This document shows positions 1-7,634 of a stretch of DNA of 64,000 nt, one piece after another. This DNA comes from Lachnospiraceae bacterium (lineage in GTDB: Bacteria > Bacillota > Clostridia > Lachnospirales > Lachnospiraceae). The position numbers and the translations under genes are program-made. The stretch spans positions 1-64,000 of the forward strand of contig JAQVCT010000008.1 of the NCBI GenBank assembly GCA_028689655.1, written 5' to 3'. The first letter of the stretch is position 1, and the number at the start of each line of letters is the position of its first letter. The notes beneath the pieces are model-generated. The model was not told the DNA's origin and ran no database searches. It saw only the letters and a list, made by a program, of their open reading frames with translations.

Positions 1-273
1 TCTTTTTTACAATACCAGAAGACTTCAGTCGAAGCTAAAGGGCCTGGCTCCCCTTGACTTTAGGAACCAGACCCTTGCTGCATAACTTTTCTTTTTTTCA
101 TCTGTCTACTTGACAGGGGGCGGTTCATTTTCAAAACCGCCGTTAGACATTTTTAAGACACCTAACATCAACTGTCAAATGACGGCTTTTTTTATATTCC
201 GCATTAGACAGTGATATATAATTTTATACTTACTAAATATAAGTTTCAGCGTTTAGCAATTAGAGCTGACCAT
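1..273. other. Intergenic edge with hairpins, possible IS end
   Basis: No gene is recognised here. Two inverted repeats are visible: 40-51 pairs with 63-74 (GGGcCTGGcTCC with GGAaCCAGaCCC), and GGCGGTT at 119-125 pairs with AACCGCC at 135-141. Read on the minus strand from 127, the sequence TGAACCGCCCCCTGTCAAG resembles the termini of some IS3-family elements, so an insertion sequence may lie to the left of about 127. This is a memory-based resemblance only; no transposase is in the window. Confidence 0.3.
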
Positions 274-1155
274 TTACAATTTGGATATTATCTTTTCAAT
301 CCAAGTTGCAATATGCCCCTCGCCGCCAGTGACAACATAAATGGCAGCTAATACTACAAGGCTAAGGATGATAATACAAATGACTTGCCAAAAAGTGAAA
401 GGGGTTCTGTCAACTTTTCTTTTTTTATGGTACTTTTCATTATTGATAATAAGCTCAAAAGTAGATATCATTACGCTTGAATATACAATCATTACTACAC
501 CAACCGCAAGCAAAAGTAACGCTATGATATGATAACCGCTCACACCTAATTGAAAAATATCTTCCAATAATGTTGATAACACTAAGGATGCGAGACCAAA
601 ACCGATACCCATAATACATAGTGCTACATACTTCTTTCTCATGTCTGCATAGCGAGTGCGTAATTCGGTCAAGAAAGTGTTGTCGAGTATTAAATTTTCT
701 TCTGTGATTTTTTTATAACGATTTTCCTTAAAGCAGGCAATAAGTATGCACCCAACACCAGTAATCAGAAGAAAAGATGCAATAACCGTATGCAGTGCAA
801 CGTTTGCAGAAAACATTAAGGATGGTGCTCCGCTTAATAGTATTAGTAAAATACCAATTACAACTGATTTCATGACGCTACGCCTGTAAATCAAAAACCC
901 CTCTATGGTTTCTGCACTGGCATAATACCCACGCTCATTTTTACTTTCAATGCTGACCTGTTCGCCGTTAATCATGTAGTCGATTGAAACTCCAAAAAGG
1001 TTGCTCATCATTTTAAGCTTATCCATTTCGGGAAATCCTTGATTGGTTTCCCATTTACTCACAGCTTGCCGGGATGTGTTTAGTTGCTGAGCTAAACTTT
1101 CCTGCGACATATTTTTTTCTTTTCTTAAAGTATACAATGTTTCTCCAAATGACAT
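274..1155 (-). CDS. XRE-family regulator with membrane domain
   Basis: 293 residues. The first 60 residues form a Cro/C1-type helix-turn-helix (LAQQLNTSRQAVSKWE is the recognition region). After a short linker, about five hydrophobic segments follow (near 97-115, 120-140, 178-198, 207-228 and 254-275), so this is a membrane-anchored DNA-binding protein. Such fusions are common in Firmicutes, often beside small transporters or lipoproteins, and usually regulate their own locus; the ligand here is unknown. A GGAGGG ribosome site sits just before the ATG. It follows the lipoprotein gene by 14 bp and is probably co-transcribed with it. Base composition is clearly AT-richer than the conjugation genes to the right, suggesting a separate origin. 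Confidence 0.8.
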   Translation of the reverse strand: MSFGETLYTLRKEKNMSQESLAQQLNTSRQAVSKWETNQGFPEMDKLKMMSNLFGVSIDYMINGEQVSIESKNERGYYASAETIEGFLIYRRSVMKSVVIGILLILLSGAPSLMFSANVALHTVIASFLLITGVGCILIACFKENRYKKITEENLILDNTFLTELRTRYADMRKKYVALCIMGIGFGLASLVLSTLLEDIFQLGVSGYHIIALLLLAVGVVMIVYSSVMISTFELIINNEKYHKKRKVDRTPFTFWQVICIIILSLVVLAAIYVVTGGEGHIATWIEKIISKL

Positions 1156-1169
1156 AGTATTCCCTCCAC

Positions 1170-1460
1170 TTATTCGGTTTCTTTGGCATCAGTAAACCAT
1201 GCCATTTTATAAATAATCCATGTATAATCTTTTTCTGACTTTTCGCTCATTTTAGCAATGAAAGTTTCTATACGCTCCCGTTTCCTAAAGTCAATGTAAT
1301 GCACCTTAATCTCACTGCTATTGTCTTGCAGAGTTTCGCTTTCATAACGAATGGTTTGGCTTTGCTCGGTTTCTGCACAATTCAATTCTCTGTTATCTGA
1401 TAAAGCGCAACCATAAAGGGTTATGCCTAAAAGAACAATAACGATTGGAAAGAATTTCAT
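1170..1460 (-). CDS. Small putative lipoprotein
   Basis: 96 residues. It begins with a short hydrophobic stretch ending in LYGC, a plausible lipobox with the acylated cysteine at residue 18, so the mature protein is probably tethered to the outer face of the membrane. The rest is polar, with KRERIETF and YTWIIYK segments, and matches no family I recognise. It is the first gene of a two-gene unit with the XRE membrane regulator downstream. The ATG is preceded by GAGGAGGTACTCGCCT, a good ribosome site. It may be a sensor or an immunity-like accessory for the regulator, but nothing in the sequence proves this. Confidence 0.6.
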   Translation of the reverse strand: MKFFPIVIVLLGITLYGCALSDNRELNCAETEQSQTIRYESETLQDNSSEIKVHYIDFRKRERIETFIAKMSEKSEKDYTWIIYKMAWFTDAKETE

Positions 1461-1532
1461 AGGCGAGTACCTCCTCTCTCTTGTTGTGCCTTGAGTATAG
1501 CAAATAAGCCTATTACATCATAGCGGTTTGCC

Positions 1533-1560
1533 GTTGCACATCGTCAATTTAAAGTTGCAC
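1533..1560 (-). promoter_or_regulatory. Paired GTTGCAC repeats upstream of lipoprotein-XRE unit
   Basis: GTTGCAC occurs at 1533-1539 and again at 1554-1560, exactly 21 bp (two helical turns) apart, in the intergenic space before the lipoprotein gene. On the minus strand a TTGACG sequence lies between them and TATGAT follows downstream with a long 19-bp spacer, so the repeats would sit at a weak promoter. Spacing of this kind is typical of dimeric response regulators such as LytTR proteins. The regulator is not identified. Confidence 0.4.
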
Positions 1561-1639
1561 CTTGGTTGCGACTGCTAAAACAATGATTTTTTAAGCGTAT
1601 GGCTGTTTATTTCATCTAAAAATTGTAAAACATCCAAGG

Positions 1640-2032
1640 TTATTTTATCATATAATTAGATTTTATGCGCTTGTAACGTAACTTGTTGTAAATCAGCTTT
1701 GCAAATATAATTTCCTCCACCTGTACCTTAACTGTATTCATTAGTCCTACCCATTTCATTTGGTCGGCGGTTTTAAGCTGCTCCGTAATGCCCGCTGCTT
1801 TCATCAGCGGTGGCATAAACTGCTCTAACCGTTCATTGGCTGCTTGGTCAATTTCACGCAAATGGGGATAGAGCTTTTCGGATAAAAGCAAGCTGTTAAA
1901 CAAGGCGGGGCGGTATTCCTGCAAATAGGTTTTCCGCATACGCCCATATTTGCCGATTTGCTGTGTCGGTTGTTCACTTAATACTAAGTTAGGAATGAAA
2001 TAATCGCCGTTGCGGATGTACTCTAATTTCAA
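1640..2032 (-). CDS. tnpV: Transposon-encoded protein TnpV (second copy)
   Basis: 130 residues, starting with a TTG codon in the MKLEYIRNGDYFIPNL context and preceded by AAAGGTG at about 10 bases. It is clearly paralogous to the TnpV at 11505-11855; nearly every position from the start to the KWVGLMNTVK segment matches. This copy differs by a longer C-terminal tail. TnpV proteins accompany TnpX-type serine recombinases in Tn4451-like elements; their role is unclear. No recombinase gene adjoins this copy, so it is probably left over from a second, degraded or only partly contained element. It follows the broken end of virD4 by 28 bp. Confidence 0.8.
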   Translation of the reverse strand: MKLEYIRNGDYFIPNLVLSEQPTQQIGKYGRMRKTYLQEYRPALFNSLLLSEKLYPHLREIDQAANERLEQFMPPLMKAAGITEQLKTADQMKWVGLMNTVKVQVEEIIFAKLIYNKLRYKRIKSNYMIK

Positions 2033-2060
2033 TTCGCTACAACACCTTTGTTTTCTGAAT

Positions 2061-3167
2061 TTAGGCTACTATGCAAGCCTTTTGCAGAAAGTCCAGTTGT
2101 ATCGTATCCCTGTTCGTTTTATTTTGGGCAACTGAACTCTTCACCATCAAGTGTAGCAGTTCTTTTCCCAACTTCTGATAGTTCAGCCCGTGGGAAATAT
2201 CCCGTCCCCGGTTTTCAGAAGTGTTAAAGCTGTCAATGGTTTCTTTCCCCAACATTTCCGACATTTCTTTGAGGGTCGTTTTCTCCTTGCCGCCGAGGAA
2301 CAGGGTCGTATCGCAGTTACCGACTATGGTATCGGCGTTGTCCTTGTAGATTGCCTTTAGCTGCGACTGGCTTTGCAGAATGATTGAAGCAGAAATTTCC
2401 CGGCTTCGCATAGTGGCAATGAGCTTGTCAAACTTCGGTATCTGCCCGATATTCGCAAATTCGTCAAGCAGGCAACGCACATGAACAGGCAGCCGCCCGC
2501 CGTAAACGTCGTCAGCCTTATCGCAAAGCAGATTGAAAAGCTGCGTGTAGAGAATGGAAACGATAAAATTGAAAGTGTCATCGGTGTCGGAGATGATAAC
2601 GAAAAGGGCGGTTTTACGGTCGCCCAACGTGTCAAGCTCCATTTCGTCGGTTTCCATGAGTTCCCGCAGCTCCCGAATATCAAAGGGTGCTAATCTTGCA
2701 CCGCAGGAAATGAGGATTGAGGAACGGGTCTTGCCCGCTGACAGCAGGAATTTCTTGTACTGCCGGACAGCAAAATGTTCCGGGGCTTTTTCTTCAAGGC
2801 GTTCAAACATGAGGTCAACCGGGCTTTGAAAATCCGGGTCGTCCTCGCGGGCTTCCGACGCATTTATCATTTCAAGCAGCGTCGTGAAGTTCTTTTCTGC
2901 TTCCGGGGCTTCATAGTGGATATAGCCGATTAGAGCGCAGTAAAAGAGCCGTTCGGACTTCACCCAAAAATCCTCTGCGGATTTTTCCCCGTCGCCTTTG
3001 GTGTTGGCTATGATTGTGTTTACCAGTTTCAAAATATCCTTTTCGCTGCGGAGATAGGCAAAGGGATTGTAGCGCATGGATTTTTTGAAGTTAATCGTAT
3101 CGATAACCTTGATTTTGTAGCCGCTTCGCAACAAGAGCCTGCCACATTCCACAAGCACCGTACCTTT
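2061..3167 (-). pseudogene. VirD4/TraG-type coupling protein, 3' portion (disrupted)
   Basis: This is the C-terminal two thirds of a type IV coupling ATPase, which links the relaxosome to the conjugation channel. Recognisable segments are NFKKSMRYNPFAYLRSEKD, the Walker B-like region LLDEFANIGQIPKF, and the downstream SREISASIILQSQSQLK. The gene lacks its own start; the apparent GTG at 3158 is an internal codon following the insertion junction. The matching 5' portion lies 10.6 kb away at 13789-14330. The 3' end is also abnormal: after the conserved NYQKLGKEL segment (near 2160) the expected C-terminal 60-70 residues are replaced by about 30 unrelated ones and a stop. The conjugation function is therefore almost certainly lost. 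Confidence 0.85.
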
Positions 3168-3202
3168 TCGGACAATTTGTCAAGGACATAGTGTGGAAGT
3201 TT

Positions 3203-3385
3203 TTACTTTAAATCTGCATCACGCTTAATAAGCCGTTTTATCTTGTCGTTCATGGTTTCATTACTGGTGGTGCTGAAATAAAATGACACTTCATAAATCG
3301 TGTTTCCGATTTTCTTGACAAGTGCAGGGCGGTCATTTTCCTGTTGGGTGGCATCGGTTGAAATGGTGGTTTTCTCTGTATTCAT
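3203..3385 (-). CDS. tnpW: Transposon-encoded protein TnpW
   Basis: 60 residues from the ATG at 3385, which overlaps the stop of the dnaC-like gene (CTATGA), so it is translationally coupled. The start is supported by CAGGAGGACAGCC before it. The body reads NTIYEVSFYFSTTSNET and MNDKIKRLIKRD, the conserved core of the TnpW family carried at the end of Tn4451-like elements. The function is not known. It is the last gene before the element terminus, 36 bp away. Confidence 0.8.
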   Translation of the reverse strand: MNTEKTTISTDATQQENDRPALVKKIGNTIYEVSFYFSTTSNETMNDKIKRLIKRDADLK

Positions 3386-4233
3386 AGGCTGTCCTCCTGT
3401 GTGAAAATCTCTCGAATGGCGTTCTTGGTGTTCTCTGCATTTTCGGTGCGGTAGTTCTTGCCGCCGAATAGGACGGGGGCGCAACGCTCTAAAATGCGGT
3501 CATAGATACGGGCGTGGGCGGTGTCCTTTGGGTTTTTCAGTTCTGACAGCGTGAGGTTTGTGGTGATGATAAAGGGCAAGCGGCTCAAATAGCGGCTGTC
3601 CACGATGTTGTAAACCTGTTCCTGTGCGTACTCTGAATTTCGCTCAATCCCTAAATCGTCAATGATAAGCAAATCAAACTCGCCCAAACTGGCAAGATAT
3701 TTGTTCCTGTCCTCGGAGAACATACCCGAAAGGCTGTTGAGTATCTTGGAAAAGTTCGTCATCAGCACGGGAACGCCTTGCTCGGTGAGGGCATTGGCGA
3801 TACAGGCGGCGGCAAAGGTTTTTCCAGTGCCAACGCTGCCCCAAAGGAGTAACCCTCGCCCTTGTGACTTAACCTCTGCCCAATGGCGTACATAGCGGTG
3901 GGCGTGCTGCATGGTCGGGTTTGTTCCATCGTCCTGTGCAAAGGTATAAGCAAGCAACGCCCTGTCCTGCAAACCATTGGCTTTCAGCCTGCGGATGCGG
4001 TCAAGGCGTTGTTGTTCTTTCTGTGCCTGTTCCTCTTTTTCAATCTGCTCTTGGCGGCATTGACAGGTACAGGGCATCAATTTTTCTTTGCCGAAAAGGG
4101 TAACACGGCATTGTTTTGGAGTGTGGCATTTGCCGCAATGTAAAATCCCTGTTTCGGGGTGGGTGTAGTCCTGCGGCTCTGGTGTGACGGCTGCGGCAAT
4201 ATTGTCAAAGACTTGTTCCAGTTCGTTTTTCAT
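3382..4233 (-). CDS. DnaC/IstB-like ATP-binding replication protein
   Basis: 283 residues. An N-terminal cysteine cluster (C33, C36, C42, C55, C57, C59) suggests a zinc-binding domain, followed by a basic coiled region and an AAA+ ATPase domain. Walker A is GSVGTGKT at 132-139 and Walker B LLIIDDLG near 188-195; a sensor-like ITTNLT motif follows. Proteins of this family load a replicative helicase (DnaC/DnaI) and occur next to RepA-like initiators in mobilizable elements, where they probably support replication of the excised circle. The ATG overlaps the repA stop, so the two are translationally coupled. The family also includes IstB; the absence of an IstA transposase argues for the replication role. 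Confidence 0.85.
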   Translation of the reverse strand: MKNELEQVFDNIAAAVTPEPQDYTHPETGILHCGKCHTPKQCRVTLFGKEKLMPCTCQCRQEQIEKEEQAQKEQQRLDRIRRLKANGLQDRALLAYTFAQDDGTNPTMQHAHRYVRHWAEVKSQGRGLLLWGSVGTGKTFAAACIANALTEQGVPVLMTNFSKILNSLSGMFSEDRNKYLASLGEFDLLIIDDLGIERNSEYAQEQVYNIVDSRYLSRLPFIITTNLTLSELKNPKDTAHARIYDRILERCAPVLFGGKNYRTENAENTKNAIREIFTQEDSL

Positions 4234-4979
4234 AAGCTCTCGCCCTCCTTGTAGCTGTAATCGGGCATACCGCTTTGCTTGCCATCAGCCGCCGCCCATC
4301 GGCGTATGGTGGCAATGTGGCTTTTGTACTGCTTGCCAGTAGATGCCATATATTCCGAAAGGCGGTCAATGTAATGCTGCCATTTGGTGGGCAGTTCTGC
4401 CTTTAGGTCGGCAAGCTCCGTTTGAGAAAGTAGAATATTTTTGTATCTGCCCAAAGGGGCGGGGGTGGTTTGTCCTGTTTCTAACTCTCTCTCTATCTCT
4501 GTCTTTAACTCTAACTCTTTCTCTAACTCTAATATAGGGGGACATTTGTCCACCTTGCCTATGGGTGGACAAATGTCCACTACGGTTTGGGGCAGTAGAT
4601 TTTGCTCTTGCAACCGCATACGCTCACGCTTTTTTCGCTCCCCCTCGGTAGAGGATAAGCCGATAAGCATTTGAATATCGGTCATGTAGTAAGTGCCATC
4701 GGTGAGGATTTCCACCAAGCCAAGCTCAATGAACACTTTTAACGCTCGTTCTACTGTGCCGATTTGGTGACGGGTAAAGGTGGCTATGGTCTGCGGCGAG
4801 TGTGGTATGTGGTCGTTCAGCATGAGGATACCGTTGTTTTTCAACGACATAAGATACATTTTCATTAACAGATTGGAGTAAATCAGTCCGTCTTGCATAC
4901 TCTCCAAAACCACCATTGTTTCGCTGTTGTAGAAACTTTCCTTTAGCTTTAAGTAAAAATATCTGCGGTTATCTGCCAT
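4230..4979 (-). CDS. RepA-like replication initiator (replisome organizer fold)
   Basis: 249 residues. The N-terminal 120 residues (RRYFYLKLKESFY, then a winged-helix region with TFTRHQIGTVERALKVFIELGLV) match the phage replisome organizer / RepA N-terminal domain, which binds origin DNA. A low-complexity Glu/Lys-rich linker follows near residues 145-165, then a C-terminal helical domain ending in GMPDYSYKEGESL. The same tail (GIPDYTYKEGESL) ends the otherwise different initiator of the outer element at 15166-16125, suggesting a common partner, perhaps the helicase loader. The start has AAGGAGAAAGAAA before the ATG. It probably starts replication of the element after excision or transfer. Confidence 0.8.
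   Translation of the reverse strand: MADNRRYFYLKLKESFYNSETMVVLESMQDGLIYSNLLMKMYLMSLKNNGILMLNDHIPHSPQTIATFTRHQIGTVERALKVFIELGLVEILTDGTYYMTDIQMLIGLSSTEGERKKRERMRLQEQNLLPQTVVDICPPIGKVDKCPPILELEKELELKTEIERELETGQTTPAPLGRYKNILLSQTELADLKAELPTKWQHYIDRLSEYMASTGKQYKSHIATIRRWAAADGKQSGMPDYSYKEGESL
4481..4534. repeat. Pyrimidine-rich tandem repeat inside repA
   Basis: A run of imperfect CTAACTCT / CTCTATCTCT units on the plus strand, which on the coding strand encodes the alternating Glu-Leu/Lys linker of the replication initiator (ELEKELELKTEIERELE). The repeat is likely to vary in length between strains without breaking the flanking domains. Confidence 0.6.
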
Positions 4980-5154
4980 TTTCTTTCTCCTTTGCTCGTT
5001 TGGATTGGTATGGTGGGCAATCCACTATGATTGCCCGAAAACTCTGTTTGCACAGGCGGCGGCACTGTCGGCACTGGCTGTTGTAGGTGATGCGGTTACG
5101 GTTATTGAGAAAAAAAGACCATTCCAGTTTTCGCTTTTTGCTCATTCTCGGCAT
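4969..5154 (-). CDS. Small basic Cys-rich protein of the mobilizable element
   Basis: 61 residues, strongly basic, beginning MPRMSKKRKLEWSFFLN. Four cysteines include the CRQCRRLC cluster (CxxCxxxC-like), with a further Cys-Pro near residue 47, suggesting a small metal-binding fold. AAGGAGCGTTTACC precedes the ATG. It overlaps both the 69-residue gene upstream (13 nt) and the replication initiator downstream (11 nt), a compact arrangement showing it is a real coupled gene. I do not recognise a named family; similar small proteins are frequent beside RepA in this class of elements. A role in replication or mobilisation is inferred from position only. Confidence 0.65.
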   Translation of the reverse strand: MPRMSKKRKLEWSFFLNNRNRITYNSQCRQCRRLCKQSFRAIIVDCPPYQSKRAKEKENGR

Positions 5155-5351
5155 GGTAAACGCTCCTTTTCCTCTGAAACGCCGATAGAGATAGATAGGC
5201 GTATTTTGCGTAGTGTTTCGGGGCGATTTTCGGAGATTTTATCGCCTGTAAGAGCCGTTTGCAGTAGTGGGAGTATGTCGGGTAGGGTATCGCCTATCTG
5301 TATGAAAACGGTGTGTTTGGGGTCGATTTTGATACCGACTTTATCTATCAT
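5142..5351 (-). CDS. Hypothetical 69-residue protein after the relaxase
   Basis: 69 residues from the ATG at 5351, which lies inside the last codons of the relaxase gene (stop at 5341); GAAAGGAGCAAAACC precedes it. Mixed hydrophobic/polar sequence with KVGIKIDPKHTVFIQIGD and TLPDILPLLQTAL; no membrane segment or recognisable motif. Coupled to the relaxase and to the small Cys-rich gene. It may be an accessory mobilisation or replication factor; the sequence gives no specific function. Confidence 0.55.
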   Translation of the reverse strand: MIDKVGIKIDPKHTVFIQIGDTLPDILPLLQTALTGDKISENRPETLRKIRLSISIGVSEEKERLPCRE

Positions 5352-6717
5352 GGTTTTGCTCCTTTCGTGGTGGGGGTGTGGTGGCGGCAAGCTGCTCGGC
5401 GTTCTTGCGTATGGTTTCCACGGCTTTGATTTCCTCCCGCATAGACTTCATTTTCTGATATAGCTCATCTTTGTGGGCGGTTAGGCGACTAACCTCGGCT
5501 GTCCATTTCTTTGGGGTGATGCCGCCGCCCGATGATTTTAACTCGTTTAGATACTTGGCGGCACTTTCAAGCAGCAGCTTTTCACTGTCGCTTTTGGGGT
5601 GCTTATTTGCCCCGTATTGCCCCCATATTTCAAGATGTTTAGTGAGGGTGGTAATCTCCCTTTCCGCACTTTTTATCTCGCCACGGAGGGCGTAATAGCT
5701 ACTCTGCATAGCGGTAATCTTTTGGTGCAGCTCTGCCATAGAGGAAATACCGTTGCTCTGTAAAAAGTGGAATAGTGCTGCACTTTCTTTGAGAGCCTTG
5801 ATTTTGCCGTATTGGGTGGTGGGTTTGCTCGGTGTCGGCTGCTTGAGCAGTTCCAAAATGCTTACCTTTTCTGGCTGCTTTTCGTTCTCCTTAGACCAGT
5901 TATAAAGACGAGTGATGCGAGCTTTCATTTCTTTGAGCAGCTTGTTTTGTGCGGCAACCTCACGATTGATATTTCCCTTGTCGGTGGCAATGCCTTTTCG
6001 CTCCATCTGCGTGGCGGCAACACCTATGTGAACGGTGGGGATTTTGTCAACGCCTTGCCGCTTATAGCTGCGGTGGTCTACACGCTCTTTTATTCCGTTT
6101 TGCTCCAAGCTCCGATTAACATAGCCAGACCATGCAGACCGCCACTGCTCGGCTTTCTCCCTGTCGTTCCAGTCGGTGGTGTTGACACGGTGGCTCTTGA
6201 ACGCTCCGCTCGGCAAACGGATGCGCTGCCCCTGCTCGTCAAGGTCGTATTCCTTGCGGCACTTTGCTCCCCAATTTCCGTCCTTTTCCAATGGTCGGAG
6301 AGTGAGCATGATATGAGCGTGAGGGTTGCCATCTCCTTTGTCGTGCAAAGCAAAATCCGCACACATACCAACCGACACAAAAGTATCATTGATATACGCA
6401 CGGACAAGGGATAATTGTGCTTGCCTGTCCAGTTCAGCAGGCAGAGCAATTTCAATTTCACGGGCAAGCTGGGCATTGCTGTTTTTCTCGAAAAGCTCCA
6501 CACTGTTCCAAAGTTCGGAACGGTTTTGCAAAATGGGTGGTGCGTGAGAGGGCAGCAAGATTTCACTATGGACAATACCGCCTTTTTTCGTGTAATCGTG
6601 GGTGATACCATCATACTCATTTGTGAGTTTTTCGCCGCTGCGATAAGCGGCGGCAGCTACGGCACTTTTGCCTTGACTGCGTTTGACAATTTTAATGCTG
6701 CAATGGTAAATTGCCAC
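5341..6717 (-). CDS. MobA/MobL family relaxase (MOBQ type)
   Basis: 458 residues if translation begins at the GTG at 6717, which is preceded by AAGGAGGTCTGCCC; an upstream extension of 45 residues is in frame but has no family similarity. The N-terminal relaxase domain begins AIYHCSIKIVKRSQGKSAV, has the AAYRSG segment with the likely catalytic Tyr25, and the metal-binding HUH motif NPHAHIM (His133, His135). A long coiled-coil C-terminal part follows. The enzyme nicks oriT and pilots the strand into a recipient, here using a conjugation system supplied in trans. The start lies 182 bp from a sequence identical to the IncQ/R1162 nic core (6899-6910), consistent with the MOBQ class. Confidence 0.9.
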   Translation of the reverse strand: MAIYHCSIKIVKRSQGKSAVAAAAYRSGEKLTNEYDGITHDYTKKGGIVHSEILLPSHAPPILQNRSELWNSVELFEKNSNAQLAREIEIALPAELDRQAQLSLVRAYINDTFVSVGMCADFALHDKGDGNPHAHIMLTLRPLEKDGNWGAKCRKEYDLDEQGQRIRLPSGAFKSHRVNTTDWNDREKAEQWRSAWSGYVNRSLEQNGIKERVDHRSYKRQGVDKIPTVHIGVAATQMERKGIATDKGNINREVAAQNKLLKEMKARITRLYNWSKENEKQPEKVSILELLKQPTPSKPTTQYGKIKALKESAALFHFLQSNGISSMAELHQKITAMQSSYYALRGEIKSAEREITTLTKHLEIWGQYGANKHPKSDSEKLLLESAAKYLNELKSSGGGITPKKWTAEVSRLTAHKDELYQKMKSMREEIKAVETIRKNAEQLAATTPPPRKEQNHDR

Positions 6718-6945
6718 GGGCAGACCTCCTTTCGCTGTGGCTGTGAGTGTGGCATAATCAGACTTGTTGACAGACAATATTCTCCGCAGAGAATGTTGCC
6801 TGTCGGCAAGTTCACAAGGGGTTTGGGGAGAGTAGCTCCCCATCGTGAGCAACGCTCACAACGCCCTCGGCAGAGCGCACAACACCCGTAAGGGTGTATA
6901 AGTGCGCCCTTGTAACCAAGGGAGGGATAGCGTTCCTCGGTGGTA
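6718..6945 (+). other. Predicted oriT with IncQ-like nic core
   Basis: A 228-bp gap before the relaxase packed with inverted repeats: 6769-6804 (arms around CGCA), 6825-6841 (GGGGAG/CTCCCC), 6845-6859 (GTGAGC/GCTCAC), 6882-6897 (ACACCC-GTAA-GGGTGT) and 6907-6922 (CCCTTG/CAAGGG). Directly after the fourth repeat comes TAAGTGCGCCCT at 6899-6910, the core of the R1162/RSF1010 nick region, where the relaxase cuts between TAAGTGCG and CCCT. By analogy the nick here would fall between 6906 and 6907 on the plus strand. An inverted repeat just upstream of nic and an adjacent MobA/MobL gene fit the family. Confidence 0.75.
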
Positions 6946-7161
6946 TCAGCGTTTTTGTTGCAGAAATGCTTTGACCTGTTCGCCCGTCATGGCGGCAACT
7001 TCGGGAAAGACGCTCTCTAAAATTGCTCCTTGTTCAATGAGCCGATGGGTGCGTTCTCGGCGTTCCTCTTTGTGCTTGCGGTTAAGTAGAATTTTCTGCC
7101 TGTTTTCAAGCTGTTTGATTTCGGCTTGTACCGATTTTTGTTGTTCTTCCAATGATTTCAT
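6946..7161 (-). CDS. DUF3847-type small coiled-coil protein
   Basis: 71 residues from the ATG at 7161 (MKSLEEQQKSVQAEIKQLE). The first 45 residues form a strongly charged coiled coil with RKHKEERRERTHRLIEQG, followed by FPEVAAMTGEQVKAFLQ. This is the pattern of DUF3847 proteins, commonly found between sigma-like genes and relaxase genes in Firmicutes mobilizable elements. It lies immediately beside the predicted oriT, and a relaxosome accessory role is plausible but not shown. GGGAGGATTTTTACTT precedes the start. Confidence 0.7.
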   Translation of the reverse strand: MKSLEEQQKSVQAEIKQLENRQKILLNRKHKEERRERTHRLIEQGAILESVFPEVAAMTGEQVKAFLQQKR

Positions 7162-7625
7162 AAGTAAAAATCCTCCCATTTCTGTTGTTTGAAATAGCGT
7201 TGTAATCGTCTGATTGCTCCCTCGATTGACCGCTTGATACAAGAGTCGGATAGCTGTTCCTCACGGGCGATTTGAGCGTACCGCTTGCCAAGAAAAAAGT
7301 GAGCATGAACACGGCGAGCCTGTGGAGGAGTTAGGCAGCTTAGAGCCTGTTCCAAGCGGCGTAAAAACAGTTCGGCGTGTGCCTGTTCCTCTGCCTGTAT
7401 GAACAGTTCTTCGGGCGATGGCTGCTCCCAATCAAGGGCAGAAAGTTCTATACCGTCCTCGGCATCGAGAGAGTAAAACGCCTTGTGATAAACTATCTTT
7501 TGGTGGCTGCTGCTTTCATAGCGATGGGCAAGCAAGAGGGCATTAGCAACCTCGTCTGACACCTCAATGAAAGTGTCTTTTTTGTAGGTGGGGTAATAAT
7601 ATTTTCTTAGATTGATAGTTGTCAT
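7158..7625 (-). CDS. Sigma-70 region 4-like protein (third of three)
   Basis: 155 residues. The first 30 residues (INLRKYYYPTYKKDTFIEVSDEV) are shared with the next gene upstream, and the C-terminal part (LPPQARRVHAHFF-like core followed by GKRYAQIAREEQLSDSCIKRSIEGAIRRLQRYF) has the helix-turn-helix of sigma-70 region 4. No region 2 is present, so this is not a full sigma factor; such Tn916 Orf7-like proteins are thought to regulate element genes. It is a diverged tandem duplicate of 7635-8063. The ATG is 10 bp from the upstream stop; the downstream DUF3847 gene overlaps its end. Confidence 0.75.
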   Translation of the reverse strand: MTTINLRKYYYPTYKKDTFIEVSDEVANALLLAHRYESSSHQKIVYHKAFYSLDAEDGIELSALDWEQPSPEELFIQAEEQAHAELFLRRLEQALSCLTPPQARRVHAHFFLGKRYAQIAREEQLSDSCIKRSIEGAIRRLQRYFKQQKWEDFYL

Positions 7626-7634
7626 GGCTGCACC

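Noticed and set aside
5812..6414. 200-codon plus-strand open frame opposite the relaxase
   Set aside because: Fully antisense to a recognised MobA/MobL gene; no family similarity.
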